Notes: generated by a model not told the origin, from the sequence alone. 64,000 nucleotides of DNA from Onchidella celtica (GCA_963931925.1 OZ007574.1:35506961-35570960); one strand, 5' to 3'. Counted from the stretch's first letter, positions 45,209 through 57,050 are shown. Made by a program: numbers and translations.

Positions 45209-45601
45209 ACCACAGACTAATAAATTAACCAGTCTGGAAACACGAACTTCCTGCTGTGTCGTTTTTTACGGAATTTCCCGAGTGGCGGCCGTATAACCAA
45301 CATGGCCGCCGCTCGGGAAATTCCCATTCTAGTTCTATCTGCAGTAGAAATGTCTTTTTATTTGTCAAGATTGGTTGTACATGTATTACTAATGCATTAA
45401 CTTGCCTATCCTTTCATTTTATTGTCTACATCTGCCTTTTTTAATTGCTATAATTAATGATGGCCGTATGGACTTTTAGCGACCGCTGCATTGTAGCTGA
45501 AGCGTCGGTCGCAACCGGAAACCTAAAATGGCAGACCTTTCGCTGTTTTGTGACGTCACACAATGGGATCATCCACTTCGGGTATTTTATTAGTCTGTGG
45601 T
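45209..45601. mobile_element. ACCACAGACTAATAAA MITE
   Basis: A perfect 16-bp TIR at 45209-45224 and 45586-45601. Contains an internal near-perfect 21-bp hairpin (45270-45324) and a shorter inverted pair (GCGACCG / CGGTCGC) near 45479-45512. 393 bp, no transposase. Confidence 0.8.
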
Positions 45602-45654
45602 ACACACTTTGGTACTAGGAGAATAGAGACCTTAGTTGTGATTAACAATTACTG

Positions 45655-45790
45655 AGAGGGCGGATGATTCAGTCCCTTTGATGGATAGTGGAATTGTTGC
45701 TCGGACTTTTGTCACCCTAGTTATTACTCAGCGTGCCGAGTGTTATTGCCCTTCCCATACAGTGCCAGATGGTGTTGACCTAGTAGCACC
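45655..45790. repeat. Dispersed repeat pair, copy 2
   Basis: Direct relative of 38262-38425, sharing ATTCAGTCCCTTTGATGGAT, TTACTCAGCGTGCCGAGTGT and TGCCCTTCCCAT. Confidence 0.6.
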
Positions 45791-46371
45791 GTTTCATCTG
45801 TCCGTGTGACAGTTGTTTCTGCTTTTTAATCAAAATAATTTAGTCTTATTACCACTGAGTTCTGTAGTGGACGGAAGACGTACGGGGCACCGGATTGCCC
45901 TCTCTGGTCTATCTATAAAACTCTTTTTATTACTCAAATTGACTACAATCTCAGGGGAGACTGCAATCTCGGAGGTCTTTGGGTGCTAGGAGATTATTAT
46001 GTCCATTTGATAAAGAAAGTAAATCAAAGCCATGCATATTTCTAAAATCTGAGAAGGCGATTCAGCTGGGCGCGTTTGCTTTTTTTTAACGGCCGGGCGG
46101 AAGAACCGCTTCATTCACCTTGTCTTTAAAAATACGAATCAATCGCAGATATACGAAATGGGAATCGGTCAATTGAACAAAATTCAGATTTTCAATAACA
46201 CCTTGTTCGCTGATGCCCACTTATAATGTTGTGGATCATAGAAGTAAATCTATTAAGCATTTTCCATTTCATTTCCTGTATACTTCAAAAACAGCTGATA
46301 AACCCCAGTGCTGGGAAACAAAATTGAAAAATAAAAGGGCCTATAGTCACCATTCTGCATTAGTAACCACA

Positions 46372-46372
46372 A

Positions 46373-46411
<39 letters not shown>
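46372..46411. repeat. AATA tetranucleotide repeat
   Basis: About ten AATA units. Confidence 0.9.
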
Positions 46412-46412
<1 letters not shown>

Positions 46413-46639
46413 CTGTTATGTTCATAAAATCTACACCCAATTTATGGTGGCCAGGGTGGTAGAGGTGTATGATCTGAACAATTTGCCATGTTTACGGAAA
46501 TAGGCATCTATAATCTAGGTCAAATTCACTTTTCAACATCGTTTGACAGAATGAAATATGCCATATCTCTTTAACTGGATTATAATTTTATATGAGCTAT
46601 AGTTTCGTTTCTTTTGGCCACTACAAAAATAGAACTTGA

Positions 46640-47262
46640 ACAAAGTTTAAAACGGGAAGCAACGCGAACCCGAAGACAATCAGTTATCGTTCGTTGACAG
46701 TTTTCAGCCCCAGTTTCTGGAATGAGCTTCAATCGAACATCAAGGAACTGAAATCCAACGAATCCATCACCGGGGTTAAAAATAGTTTAAAAACAACCAA
46801 TTTATTTAAAAAGCATTTTGACCACTGATAGACTTTCTGAGCCATATCTAGTGAATGGGGGGTGTGTTGTATGTGTGTGCTTGTGAGCATCCGATCGTGT
46901 ACATGTGTAGATGTGACTGCCCATTGACAATACTGAACACAGTGGAACCGACTTCCATGTTGGCACGTTGGCAAACGCACGAGATTGCTTATGTTATGGC
47001 TAAAACTTTAATAATTTCACCACTCTTTACTACTGTGGATAGTGAGTGTTATTATCCCATATCGCTTTTGATTAGTATAAATTTGAACCCGTCTGTACCT
47101 TTTGTAGTAACCCTCATGGCGAGTATGATGATCTATTTAGATGCCTATAATGCATATGAGAGTGGATTATTATGTTATTTTCCTCCCTGTAAAGCGCCTT
47201 GAGCCATCATGAAAAGTGCGCTGTATAAATGTACTTTATTATTTATGATTATTATTATAGCG
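46640..47262 (+). pseudogene. LINE 3' end: RT C-terminus plus 3' UTR and tail
   Basis: A + strand frame ending at TGA 46826-46828 reads TVFSPSFWNELQSNIKELK and ends NSLKTTNLFKKHFDH, the FSxFSPxxWNxLP...FKxxLKxxLF pattern found at the C-terminus of CR1/L2-like and related non-LTR retrotransposon ORFs. About 430 bp of 3' UTR follows, ending AAGCGCCTTGAGCC, GCGCTGTATAAATG and an ATT-rich tail. The rest of the element upstream is missing (5' truncation). Confidence 0.8.
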
Positions 47263-47337
47263 ACTCATGTAAAATTTTGTTTTTGGCATTTATTTGTATT
47301 TGTATTTGTATTTGTATACTTCTCTAATGCCATTTTG

Positions 47338-47742
47338 GGAAATTTGCCTTTGTGCCATTGCAGCCCAGTTATAACTGGAGCAGGCCCTCGTCGCCACAGT
47401 GCAGCGTCGGTCGGCGGTTGTTGTTTTTTTTGGGGGGGGAGGGGGGATGGTAGGGATGAATTTTTATTTAATTATGCCCGGGCAGCGACCTGTTCGGTCC
47501 ACTCTTTACGATTTCCAACTGCCAAGGTATCTTTAACGTGCGCAACGTGCACACGGGCCCTCCGAATTTTTTCGTCCTTATCCGAGAAGACTAGGTACTC
47601 GATCCTACCCCTCAATAGGATCAGGGACACGAAAATATGAGAAAAATCCCAAACTTCCAACATGCCTGCACCGGCCGGGTTTTGAACCCGGGACCCCTGG
47701 CATGAGAGACGAGCACCTTGCCTCTAGACCACCTTGTCCCCA
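47338..47742 (-). mobile_element. tRNA-derived SINE, full length, inverted
   Basis: Minus-strand head GGGGACAAGGTGGTCTAGAG (5' end about 47742), B box GGGTTCAAAACCC, body TCTTCTCGGATAAGGACGAA and GCGCACGTTAAAGATACCTT, and distal block GCTGCAATGGCACAAAGGCA. It sits 75 bp downstream of the LINE tail. No tRNA function is expected. Confidence 0.85.
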
Positions 47743-47869
47743 GTCTTTGTCCAGATATCACCACAGTTGTTTTTAATCTGTGCACTGACAATACTGTTTG
47801 TTGACATGATCGATGGTAGAGAAATGATCTCATGGCTTAATCACGTCCTATGGGCGTGTGTTTGATTGT

Positions 47870-48700
47870 GCCATTGGTAATCACTCATTCAAAGAGAAAG
47901 CGATAGAGTGGTTAATAACTGATGGTTGTACAAAACAGCTTAGCTATTGACAAGTCCCGCCGATGAACCCCGTTGTTTATAAATTGTACCAGTTGTTTTA
48001 ATGAAAATGTTACTGTTACTTCAGCGACTCTGACCTGATTCAAAGAGAGAGCGACAGAGTAGTTACGTAACTGATGGTAGTAAATAAAAGCGCGGTATCG
48101 ACAAATCACGTCAATGAAAACCCGATGTTCATAAACTTGACCGATTGCTTTAATGATAATGTTACTATTACTATTGCGACCCTGGCTCGAACTGAATTAG
48201 TTGATAATAATGTTGATGGTTCTAAAAGCTTAATAATGACAAGTCACGACGATGGAACCCGATGTTTATAAATAACAAAACCAATTGTTACTATTATCCG
48301 AGCACAGGGTACAGAAACGGTACAATTCGCCACATTCCGTCTGTCGACTTGCGCGCTTATCACCACCCATGTTAACAATGCAACAATTTGCACCACACCC
48401 CTTCATAATTGAACGAAAAAGACTAGTACCATAGAGCTGTGTGAGCAGTACTCACCGTGTTTATACGCGCGCAAGTTGTGGACATAATTATAGTGAAAGA
48501 AGGGATGGCCCGTCTCGGTACTCTGTGTCTCTTGGCTGAACTGAATCAATTGATTATATTATGCTGGAGGTTGTAAACGTTTAATAATGACAAGTCAAGT
48601 CGATGGAACCCTATGTTTATTAACAATACCGAATGTCACTATTACTTCAGAGAGTTTGGCCTGAAATAGATCAATTGATACGTTGATGGCTAGATTTTAT
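47870..48700. repeat. Tandem array, 138-152 bp units, interrupted
   Basis: GACAAGTC-type words at 47948, 48100, 48238 and 48589, each followed by GATG(A/G)AACCC-GATGTTTATAAA-type sequence and preceded by ATAATGTTGATGGT-type sequence. Spacings are 152, 138 and 351 bp. The last gap is enlarged by the fold-back element at 48300-48532. Confidence 0.75.
48300..48532. mobile_element. Fold-back element inside the tandem array
   Basis: The ends GAGCACAGGGTACAGAAACG and CGTCTCGGTACTCTGTGTCTC (taken as 20-base words) are imperfect inverse complements. Inner arms CGACTTGCGCGCTTATCACC and TGTTTATACGCGCGCAAGTT also pair. Confidence 0.65.
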
Positions 48701-48892
48701 TTATATAGATGATATAGGGCAGTGATTCTCATACGGTCCGAGAGACACTTTATCCCTGGGGAGGATTTTTTTTATAAAGAAAAAGATTTAAAATATTTTT
48801 AAAAAAAAATATTTTTGTTCATTAGGGAATTTCAATGTTAATTTACAGTGAATTAGGGGAGAATGTAGAGAAGAATTTCAGCCTGACAGTCA

Positions 48893-48955
48893 CAGTGAAC
48901 TCTAAACTGGTTATCGTGCCGACGTGCCGTAAAACCCAAACTCAAACTCCAATTG
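48893..48955 (-). repeat. Fragment of TTTGAGTTTGAG family
   Basis: GGTTATCGTGCCGACGTGCC and GTAAAACCCAAACTCAAACT only; the rest is absent. Confidence 0.5.
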
Positions 48956-49432
48956 AAACTGATGTACTGTTGCTTTAATATATTTTCCAATTGTCTATTT
49001 CTTCTAGTATAGTAACGCTGTGTATTTCCATTCTCATCCATTCTCAACTTGAAATCACACGGCAGGAGAGAGACGGATGGGCTTGGAAGGAGGAATCACT
49101 TTTATTAAGCATGCAGCTTTTTTACATCAGCAAAACGTCATAATTCTCTTCTGAATGCTAAAGAGGCAATTTTAATGTGCGGCTTGCGAGAGGCATTATA
49201 CGCTTGATCTCGGGCGTCCAGTGTCTGATTACAAGGAGCTCAGAAACGCTCGCTGCGAGAAACGGATCCAGTAAATCACAAGGACAGCCCAGGTGGTCGA
49301 AACTTGACATTTTGAAGGACAAAAGATATAAGGATTTCGTGGTTCTCTGTGTGTAACAGCGGGCAATTATCGTCTTTGCTAAAATAAATCATTCTTCGGC
49401 TCTTGCATGTCTCTTTTGAGGCATCACGTGAT

Positions 49433-49665
49433 CTTAGTTCTTGTTTGTTCTATCTCCATTTTCTGACAAAAACTGGAGATCTTTTAGTATGTAGAAGAGA
49501 TATAACAAATGCACACTATGATACGTCTGTAAAATACGCTGTGGCACTTATCAAGCTTTTTCACAGTTCCGATTTATTCCAACTCCTTATCATAATAATC
49601 AAAGCCACAAACGTTTAACTTCGAATTTCTTAGTTGTGCAAAAAGTGGAGTTGGAACAAACAAGA
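49433..49665. mobile_element. TTCTTGTTTGTTC-family MITE, standard copy
   Basis: Left CTTAGTTCTTGTTTGTTCTA; right GAGTTGGAACAAACAAGAC. 233 bp with GGAGATCTTTTAGTATGTAG, CACTTATCAAGC and AAACGTTTAACTTCGAA inside. No target duplication could be fixed. Confidence 0.75.
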
Positions 49666-50254
49666 CACATCTCATACATTTATTTTTTTTTAATTTTACC
49701 TTATTAGCTACCAGACCTCCGCGAAGGACCTTGCACGGCATAATATAGCCAGGATCAACAATCTTCTAAGACCGAAAATCAAATTCAAAGTCATATTTCT
49801 GAGCATCAACTGAAACGAAATGGTGTGAAAGACGAGAATTTTGATAGTTTTTTTTAGATTAACCATCATAAATGTAGAGATTTTCATATTTTTTTCCCTC
49901 TCTGGTTAGCCGTTTAGCGTCCACTATCAGATGGCAATGCAGTTTGAGCTACATGACACTCGTCAACGACATCTTCAAAAGATTTATGTTTCATGCTTTA
50001 GATCTGACTTTGACCAGCCTAATCTGTTTGTTTGTTCTTTAGCTAGTTTCCAATATGTTTTGGAATTTTGGGCGCCATTGTGAAAATTTTTCGTGGCCAA
50101 CACCTTTTTCTTAAAATGCCCCTAATGGACAACATTTATGCCAAGTTTCATGCTTCTATTATTTTTTTAACCATTCTTCCTAAAGTAATGACTTATCAAG
50201 CCCACTACATCATTTGTGCACGTTCTAAAACTATCTCCTGTTTCTTTCCCCCAG

Positions 50255-50431
50255 GTGGAGTTTAATCGCAAGTCCCGAGACTTTCTGTCCTGTCTCGGTG
50301 TGGACTTTGACAGCCTGGAAGGTTGTCTGGAGAACAACATCTTCCACACCCGAGTGGGCGTCTTCCTGGAGCACATACTGGAGATTCTCAACCGTGGACC
50401 TGTACCCGTCACCCTGAAGATTGGGGTCAAG
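50255..50431 (+). CDS. Exon 3 of FAD-dependent oxidoreductase
   Basis: 59 complete codons (phase 0 at both ends) between acceptor TTTCCCCCAG and donor AAG|GTAAAT. Reads VEFNRKSRDFLSCLGVDFDS and later HTRVGVFLEHILEILNR, ending VPVTLKIGVK. The pattern (dFLxxLGVDFdsleGc, then an amphipathic helix with a conserved Arg, then a short beta strand) fits the segment following the ribose-binding acid in class A flavoprotein monooxygenases, before the second FAD motif. The catalytic and substrate-binding parts, including the expected GD/GADG motif, are not in the window. Confidence 0.88.
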
Positions 50432-50514
50432 GTAAATGGGGGGACAAGGTCAAGGTCCATGTCTTAGTTTGGTTAAATAAACCCTAAGCCTGAAAATCAT
50501 AGTGTTATCGGGCA
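50432..50514 (+). other. Start of intron 3
   Basis: Begins GTAAATGG at 50432. No downstream exon continuing this protein was recognised up to 64000, so the intron probably exceeds 13.5 kb or contains an exon too short to see. Confidence 0.5.
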
Positions 50515-51008
50515 GGGAGGGGGGGGGGGAAGCGAGAGAGACGGGGGAAGAAAGGAGGGGCGATAGAGAGAAGGGAAGAAGGGGGAGAGGGGGTAGGAAG
50601 GGGAAGGAGCGAGTGAGATGGGGGGGGAGAGGAAGGAAGGGAGGGAGAGAGAATGAGAGGAAGGGGAAGGAGCGAGTGAGATGGGGGGGGGGGGAGAGGA
50701 AGGAAGGGAGGGAGAGAGAATGAGAGGAAGGGGAAGGAGCGAGAGGGAGGGAGGGAAGTGAACGGGACAGAGGGAGTGCGAGAGCGGGAATGGGAGAGGA
50801 AGAGAGGTAGAGAACGAGGGAGGGAGATACAGAGGAGGGAGAGGGATGGACAGAGAAAGAGAGAACGAGGGAGGGAGATAAATAGGAGGGAGAGAGAGGG
50901 GGAGAGGGAGTGGACAGAGAGAGAGAACGAGAGAGGGAGATAATGAGGAGGGAGAGAGAGGGGGAGAGGGAGTGGACAGAGAGAGAGAGAGAGAGAGAGC
51001 GGGAGGGA
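50515..51008. repeat. GA/GGGA purine tract
   Basis: About 490 bp of GAGA, GGGAGG and GAAGG words with longer-period near-duplicates (for example the GGAAGGAGCGAGTGAGATGG block at about 50601 and 50660). Confidence 0.95.
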
Positions 51009-51109
51009 GAAGTTTGTGTTCCACTTTTGTCATCTTTCTTTCTTTAGTTGAATTTGTAGCGTTGTTTTGTTCACTCTGTAATGCCTCCCTCTATTTAATT
51101 TATGTATTC

Positions 51110-51148
51110 TTCTTTTTTTTTTTTTTTTACGCCCATCACTGTCTCTCG

Positions 51149-51204
<56 letters not shown>

Positions 51205-51432
51205 TGTATTCTTTTTATTCCGATCTCATTCATTCTCTCTTCTCTCTCTTTCTTTCTCTTTCTCTATCTCTCTTTATTTTTTTTTTTTTACTCGATCTTA
51301 TTCATTCATTCCCTCTCTCTCTGCTTCTGTCTCACTCCTTCTTTCTTTCTTTCTTTATCTCTTTTTATTCTTTTTTCTTTGTTTCGATCTTGTTCATTCT
51401 CTCTGCCCCACATTGTTTTCTCTTTCCCTCTA
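51110..51432. repeat. T run and CT microsatellite
   Basis: T run 51111-51128, CT run about 51150-51200, then TCTT/TTTA words. Confidence 0.9.
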
Positions 51433-51652
51433 ATCCCTTTCTATTAGATTAGAATGTCACGCATTTGTCGTGTGACGAAGACAAATACGTGTAAGTGCCG
51501 CTCTTTACCACGACACCGCTTCCATCTTCCAGCTCTCCCTGTCTGCACGACATTCTGCTCTGTTCACTGTAACTTCACTCGAAGTAGCTCGCGCGTGTAA
51601 GTTGAGCAAGTGGCAGGTTTTATTTAGTGTGATGTTTGGGTATTTCGCAATG

Positions 51653-51960
<308 letters not shown>

Positions 51961-52021
51961 TGCCGGTCTGTCTGTGTGGGACTGTGTTTCTCTGCCTGTC
52001 TGTCCGTCCGTGCATCATATT

Positions 52022-52310
52022 TCCGTCCATCCAGCCATACTTTCATCCACCCATTCAATCATTCATCTATCCATCCATCCATCCATCCATCCATCCATCC
52101 ATCCATCCATACATCCAACCAACCATCCATCCATACATCCATCCATCCATCCATCCATCCATCCATCCATCCATCCATCCACTCACCCACCCATCCACCC
52201 ATCTTCCCTCAGCCATTCACCCGTCTACTCAGCCTCCTTCACCCATCCCCCCCCCATCTATTCACCCATGCCCCTCACTCATCCATAGCGCCCATCCATC
52301 CATCCATGCC
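52022..52310. repeat. ATCC (GGAT) tetranucleotide array
   Basis: CATC/CATCCATC words, most regular at 52067-52180, grading into CACCC and C-rich sequence. Confidence 0.95.
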
Positions 52311-52499
52311 ACCCCCCACCCCCCACCACCATACCACTGCTCGTGCTTTCAATCAAATACTCCATTCAGCCTTCACTAACTCCAATCTCTTTGATAACAT
52401 CAACATTTGACTCATTCATTTCAGTGGTCTTTCTGATCATTATTTTGTCTTTTCATTCTTCTTGCCTTTTTCTTCCACTGTCAGTTTATTTAATAATAT

Positions 52500-52606
52500 C
52501 CCCCGAAAAACATCACCAGAAATTAGATACACTGGACCCTGCTTTGACTGGATTCGAACCTGAGACTTCTCCCACATAAATCAGGCGCTCTAAATCTCTG
52601 CCGCCA
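52500..52606 (-). mobile_element. tRNA-like SINE head, inverted
   Basis: On the minus strand: TGGCGGCAGAGATTTAGAGC (A-box region), then GCCTGATTTATGTGGGAG, then B box GGTTCGAATCC (52550-52560 on +). The remainder toward 52500 is unrelated to tRNA. It differs in sequence from both other SINE heads in the window. Confidence 0.5.
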
Positions 52607-52812
52607 ACCCTGGGATCTTGGAGAGTTGCATTTGGGGTCGGGGGCCTTGCTAAAGGAAACAAACTTGACAAGCAGAGACTGGACTATTCCAAGGTCTAGT
52701 TTCTTTTATTGCGGAACTTACGTTGAGAAATAACCTGTTTCTCTTTCATGTCTTGCAACACAATTTTTGCGGTCAATACATAATCGTGATGCTGCACTGG
52801 CGCTACCCGACT

Positions 52813-53220
52813 GGCACCAAAGATACTGGACACTATAGGATGAGAGACTCCCTTCTTCGCGCCTCTAAAAAAATCGGGCACACAGTTTGCGCGCTGATTG
52901 GGAGCGGGGAGCATGGCGCACTGCATGAAAAGAAGGCTTGAAATAATGAAAAATTAATGATGCGGATTTGTTACAGTGCTACTGCGACTGAAAAAAAAAA
53001 CAACCCAGAGTTTTCATATAGTGACTGAGGTTAAAATTACAAAATAAGTTACGTCAATCAAAGCCTATACTACTGACAGCTGAACGGCGAGCAAAATTCA
53101 ATATTTTCCCTATATTGGCTTGGCAGAATACGGCATTGTAGGTGGCGGAGCGAAATCTGTGCATGCTAAACGCGTCAGCTGTCTCATCTTATTGTATCTA
53201 GTAGCTTTCCTGGCACTGAC
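52813..53220. mobile_element. CAAAGATACTAGA MITE, copy 2
   Basis: Left ACCAAAGATACTGGA; right CTAGTAGCTTTCCTGG. The body is collinear with 40546-40970 (GCGCTGATTGGGAGCG, AAAATTCAATATTTTCCC, GCTAAACGCGTCAGCTGTC). Confidence 0.7.
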
Positions 53221-53477
53221 ATGGATTTGAGTCATAGATTTCACGTGACCTTATCAAATCCGTGCCTGAATACGCACGTACACACGCACACGCGCACACA
53301 TACGACCTGTCACACCTAGCCTGTGCTCACACGGCCAGGAGATGGTATTGACAGTTATTGCAAGATTCCCACGGGTAGAAAAACCAATAACTCAGTTACA
53401 GCAGCATAATGTGTGGCCGTTACCCCCCTCTCCCCCTCCCTTTCAACCGCTTCCTTCTTACATTCTGTCCCCACATT

Positions 53478-53585
53478 CATCTCTCTCTCTCTCTCTTTTT
53501 GTCTCCCCCACTCACTCACTCACTCACTCACTCACTCACTCACTCACTCTCTCACTCTTTCTCTTGGTCTCTTTCTGATTCTGTT

Positions 53586-53637
<52 letters not shown>

Positions 53638-53665
53638 TCACACACATATACACACACTCACCCAC
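53478..53665. repeat. CT, CACT and CT microsatellites
   Basis: TCTC run, then CACT/ACTC repeats (53508-53552), then a CT run (53587-53640) and CACA. Confidence 0.95.
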
Positions 53666-53995
53666 CCCACCTCTCTCTCAACTACTCTCAAATAATTCTT
53701 CCCCCCTCCCCTTTTTTTGCGTTTTGAATCTGGCCATTACAATCCCGGGGGTGTCATTCACCTGGAATTCACACTCGACACACGAGTCGGAGACTTTGCT
53801 GCGCTCTCTTTACGGAAAAATGTGCGACATTAAGATGTTTCCGGTGTAATTACGGAAAGTTTAATCTCAACATTAATCCTGTCCTTAATCTTAAGCCTAG
53901 TCCCGAGCGTAATTTTGAAAATATTCCACCAAAAAAAACAAATTAATTGGTATCGGCATGACTGCTGTCTTCGCAAGGGAAATTCCCCCTCTCAA

Positions 53996-54335
<340 letters not shown>

Positions 54336-55162
54336 GACATTGTCATAAATAATTGAAGTCTGACATAGTTTTTACCGTATACTTTGTGTGAGAACTTCAT
54401 GTTTTTCCTTTTTGGGGGAGGTGGGGGGGGGGGGGTTAATGTAGTCTCTCGGTGTCACAGGAGGAAATAATTAACGAACACATTTAGAATTTGTTTCTCT
54501 TTCATCACAGTTGTTTGGATAGAGTGTTTGTGACACATCTCAGGTCTTGTCGGCTGGGCTGTCTGTCTATCAGCTCATTAGTTTGTCACTGATTAATTGA
54601 AAAACACTATCGGCTCATCTTTTTAATGTGGACCTAACAGAAGAGTCCAGAATTGCCCGAGTTAAAACTGCTCCCCCTCCTCCCCCTTTCACCCTCCCTC
54701 CCTCCCTCCTACTCCTGCGGGGGGCTGGTGGAGGTCTCCTTCTGTCCTCCCTTACATTCAGTCTATCGTCTTGGTTTTTCTTAGCACAGCGTGAACTTTG
54801 TCGTGCCAACGTGCTTTCTCCAAACTCAAATCTAAACCTTCTCCTCCCCAGCTTTCTCTCTCTCTCTCTCTCCCTCCCGCCCTCCCCCTTTTCCCCCTTT
54901 AAGATCGGGCACCAATTCTGAATCACTTTCCCCAGGTGCGCATGTATTTGGGACTTACAGTGAACATCGATAGGTCATGGACAAAATAGCTCTAGTGGAC
55001 TGTGGTCCACGATATAACAGTGCCGACTGCCAAATACAAAGTGTATTTCACCATAAAATGTGATATTAATATGATAATTACATGTTTTGGATCTAACAGT
55101 TTGTAGTGGTTTATTTATTTAATGATGGTGTGCCTTCTGAGATTCATCCTGACATAGTACCA
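54336..55162. other. Non-coding stretch
   Basis: G run 54419-54434 and C/CT-rich patches 54671-54710 and 54840-54900. No exon or element identified. Confidence 0.4.
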
Positions 55163-55291
55163 GGGCTGTCTTAACATCATTACTGACCCTCGGGCAGATT
55201 CTTTTGTCATGCGCGGGATATACATCCCCTTTTCAAAAACCAATGTAAATTTGCATGCATGGGGCCCCCTAAACCCTTGGGGCCGGCCCTG
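55163..55291. mobile_element. hAT-like MITE (CAGGGC ends)
   Basis: Begins CAGGGCTGTCTTAACATC and ends GGGGCCGGCCCTG. The interior GCATGCATGGGGCCCCCTAA is also found, inverted, in the diverged copy at 28468-28620. The 129-bp length and terminal words suit a hAT MITE; the target duplication is unclear. Confidence 0.5.
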
Positions 55292-55476
55292 GGCAACCGA
55301 TCCGTGTGCCCATGCATTACCACGGCTCTGTGTGATAGTTGTTCTCCTGTCTTTGATATGACCTACAGCAGTTCAAAAGAAGATCTAAGGACAGTCGTCT
55401 TTTGGGAATACACTCTATATAGATTAACAAATGTAAACGCATAAAGAAGACAGAATTGGGGTTTGATCTATTGATG

Positions 55477-55805
55477 TTTTGAGTTTGAGGTTGAGTTTGG
55501 CACGACAACGGCCACTTTGTGCCTTTCACGTTTGTTCGTTTGTTTTTCGTTATCTTAATTTGGGCTAGGTTTCAGCTCTCAGATTCCTGTAAATAAGATC
55601 AAATAAAAGCGAAGTCAAAAACCTAATGAGAAAAGGCGCACACTGCAAAGTACATCTAAATGAACCTTGTAAATATGATAAAAATCTGTTCAATCAACTT
55701 GTAGACTTCGGCCTCCTTCAGAAACGGCCAAGATGTGCTGTGGGTCCACGTCAGAAAATAATTCTTCCATGGATCCGCAGGCATGAGGTCTTCTACAGAT
55801 GTGCG
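55477..55805 (+). mobile_element. TTTGAGTTTGAG-family dispersed element
   Basis: TTGAGTTTGAGGTTGAGTTT, CACGACAACGGCCACTTTGT, then TTCAGAAACGGCCAAGATGT, GGGTCCACGTCAGAAAAT and ATGGATCCGCAGGCATGAGG. Complete to its distal end. Confidence 0.65.
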
Positions 55806-55984
55806 CGAAATCCACACATTTTGTCAAAATGTCGCTGACTTGTCATAAGTAAAGAAAGCATCGTAGAAGCGGAATTTAATGTCTGGGTGAATCGGCGAAT
55901 GAAATGCAAAAGCACCTTCCGGGAATATTTTGGAATAATTGTGTGTGTCCATCTCTTTGCTGAGTAGATGGATCTTGACTGCGA

Positions 55985-56280
55985 GTTTGAGTTTGGGTTT
56001 TACGATGCGTCTGCACGATAACAGCCATTTTGCGACTTTCACAGGGTCTATTTGGGTACTTTGTTTATGTTCGATATTCAGAGCTTCATCAATTTAAATT
56101 TCACGAGTGGAATTAAATAGTTCCGTATAAATTTGATTACACTGGTAAGAATTTCAAAAATTGTTTTGTGTGGATCTGAAAAGTGTTTTATAAATGTGTA
56201 CAAAATTTTTAATCAGGTTGTTGATCTCAACCTCTTTCTGAAAGGTCAGGACGCGCTGGGGGTCCACGTTAGAAAACAAT
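55985..56280 (+). mobile_element. TTTGAGTTTGAG-family dispersed element
   Basis: GTTTGAGTTTGGGTTTTACG, ACGATAACAGCCATTTTGCG, GATATTCAGAGCTTCATCAA, GGGTCCACGTTAGAAAACAA. It starts 180 bp after the end of the previous copy and breaks into degenerate GGAT repeat. Confidence 0.65.
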
Positions 56281-56480
56281 TGATCGATGAATGGGTGGAT
56301 GGGTGAGTGGATGGACAGATGGATGAAATGGTTGATGATTGGCTGCATGGATTGTAGGATAGTGAATGAATGGGTTGGTGATGGACGGATGGATGCCTGA
56401 GTGGATGGGTTTACAGACGTATAGATGAAGGGGAACAAGGCCAGAAAAACTGGTAGATGGATAGATGGGTGGAAGGAAAA
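56281..56480. repeat. Degenerate GGAT/GATG repeat
   Basis: Irregular GATGGATGG and GGGTGGATGG words. The frames resembling histidine/proline/serine repeats are artefacts. Confidence 0.8.
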
Positions 56481-56755
56481 AAGGAAGGAATGGAAGGAGA
56501 AACCGTACAGACGATAGCTGTGCCAACAAGAGATATCAAACACGGGAGTATCGACTGTATCGGCCAATTTCCCCACATCGAGACCCCCAGGGGACAAGGA
56601 GAACATGGACGCGCAACACGCACGTATTGAATTTGATTCTGTCTTTTTGTGTTTGTTACAGTTTCAAAGATGACGGACCCCGTGGCTTCTTGTTTTTTTT
56701 TACCTTTTTTTTGGGGGGGGGGGGGTGTCACTCCGTTTTTAATTGCATTGTTCTT

Positions 56756-57050
56756 GTGGTGGTGGTGAGGGGGGGGAGAGAAAGAGAGAGGAGAAGAGAG
56801 AGAGGAGAAAGAGAAAGAGAGGGAAGATGGGGAAGGAGAGGGATGAAAGAGCTATCGAGGGAGAGAGGGAGAAGGAAAGACAGAAAGCGGAAATGTGAGA
56901 GAGACAGATAGAAAGAAAAGATGGGAGAAAGAGGGAGTGAGGGAGAAAGAGAGAAATAAAGGGAAAGAGAAAGAGGGGGAGGAGAGGGAAGAAATAAGGA
57001 GGGAGAAAGAGAGAGCGCGAGAAGGAGAGAAGGAGAGAGAGAGAGAGAGT
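56756..57050. repeat. G run and GA-rich tract
   Basis: GTGGTGGTGAGGGGGGG then GAGA, GGAAGA and GAAAGA words. Preceded by a G run at 56712-56725. Confidence 0.9.

Larger units (their letters stand above)
22496..50254 (+). other. Intron 2 of flavoprotein gene (about 27.8 kb)
   Basis: Starts GTGAGT and ends TTTCCCCCAG. Both flanking exons are in phase 0. The joined protein reads AKAHQ then VEFNRKSRDFL, a natural continuation for this fold (the helix and strand after the ribose-binding acid), so no exon need be missing. The intron is packed with microsatellites and mobile elements, listed separately. An undetected small exon inside cannot be excluded. Confidence 0.7.

Noticed and set aside
47209-47640. 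143-codon + strand frame starting MKSALYKC
   Set aside because: Begins in the LINE 3' tail and runs antisense through a SINE; not a gene.
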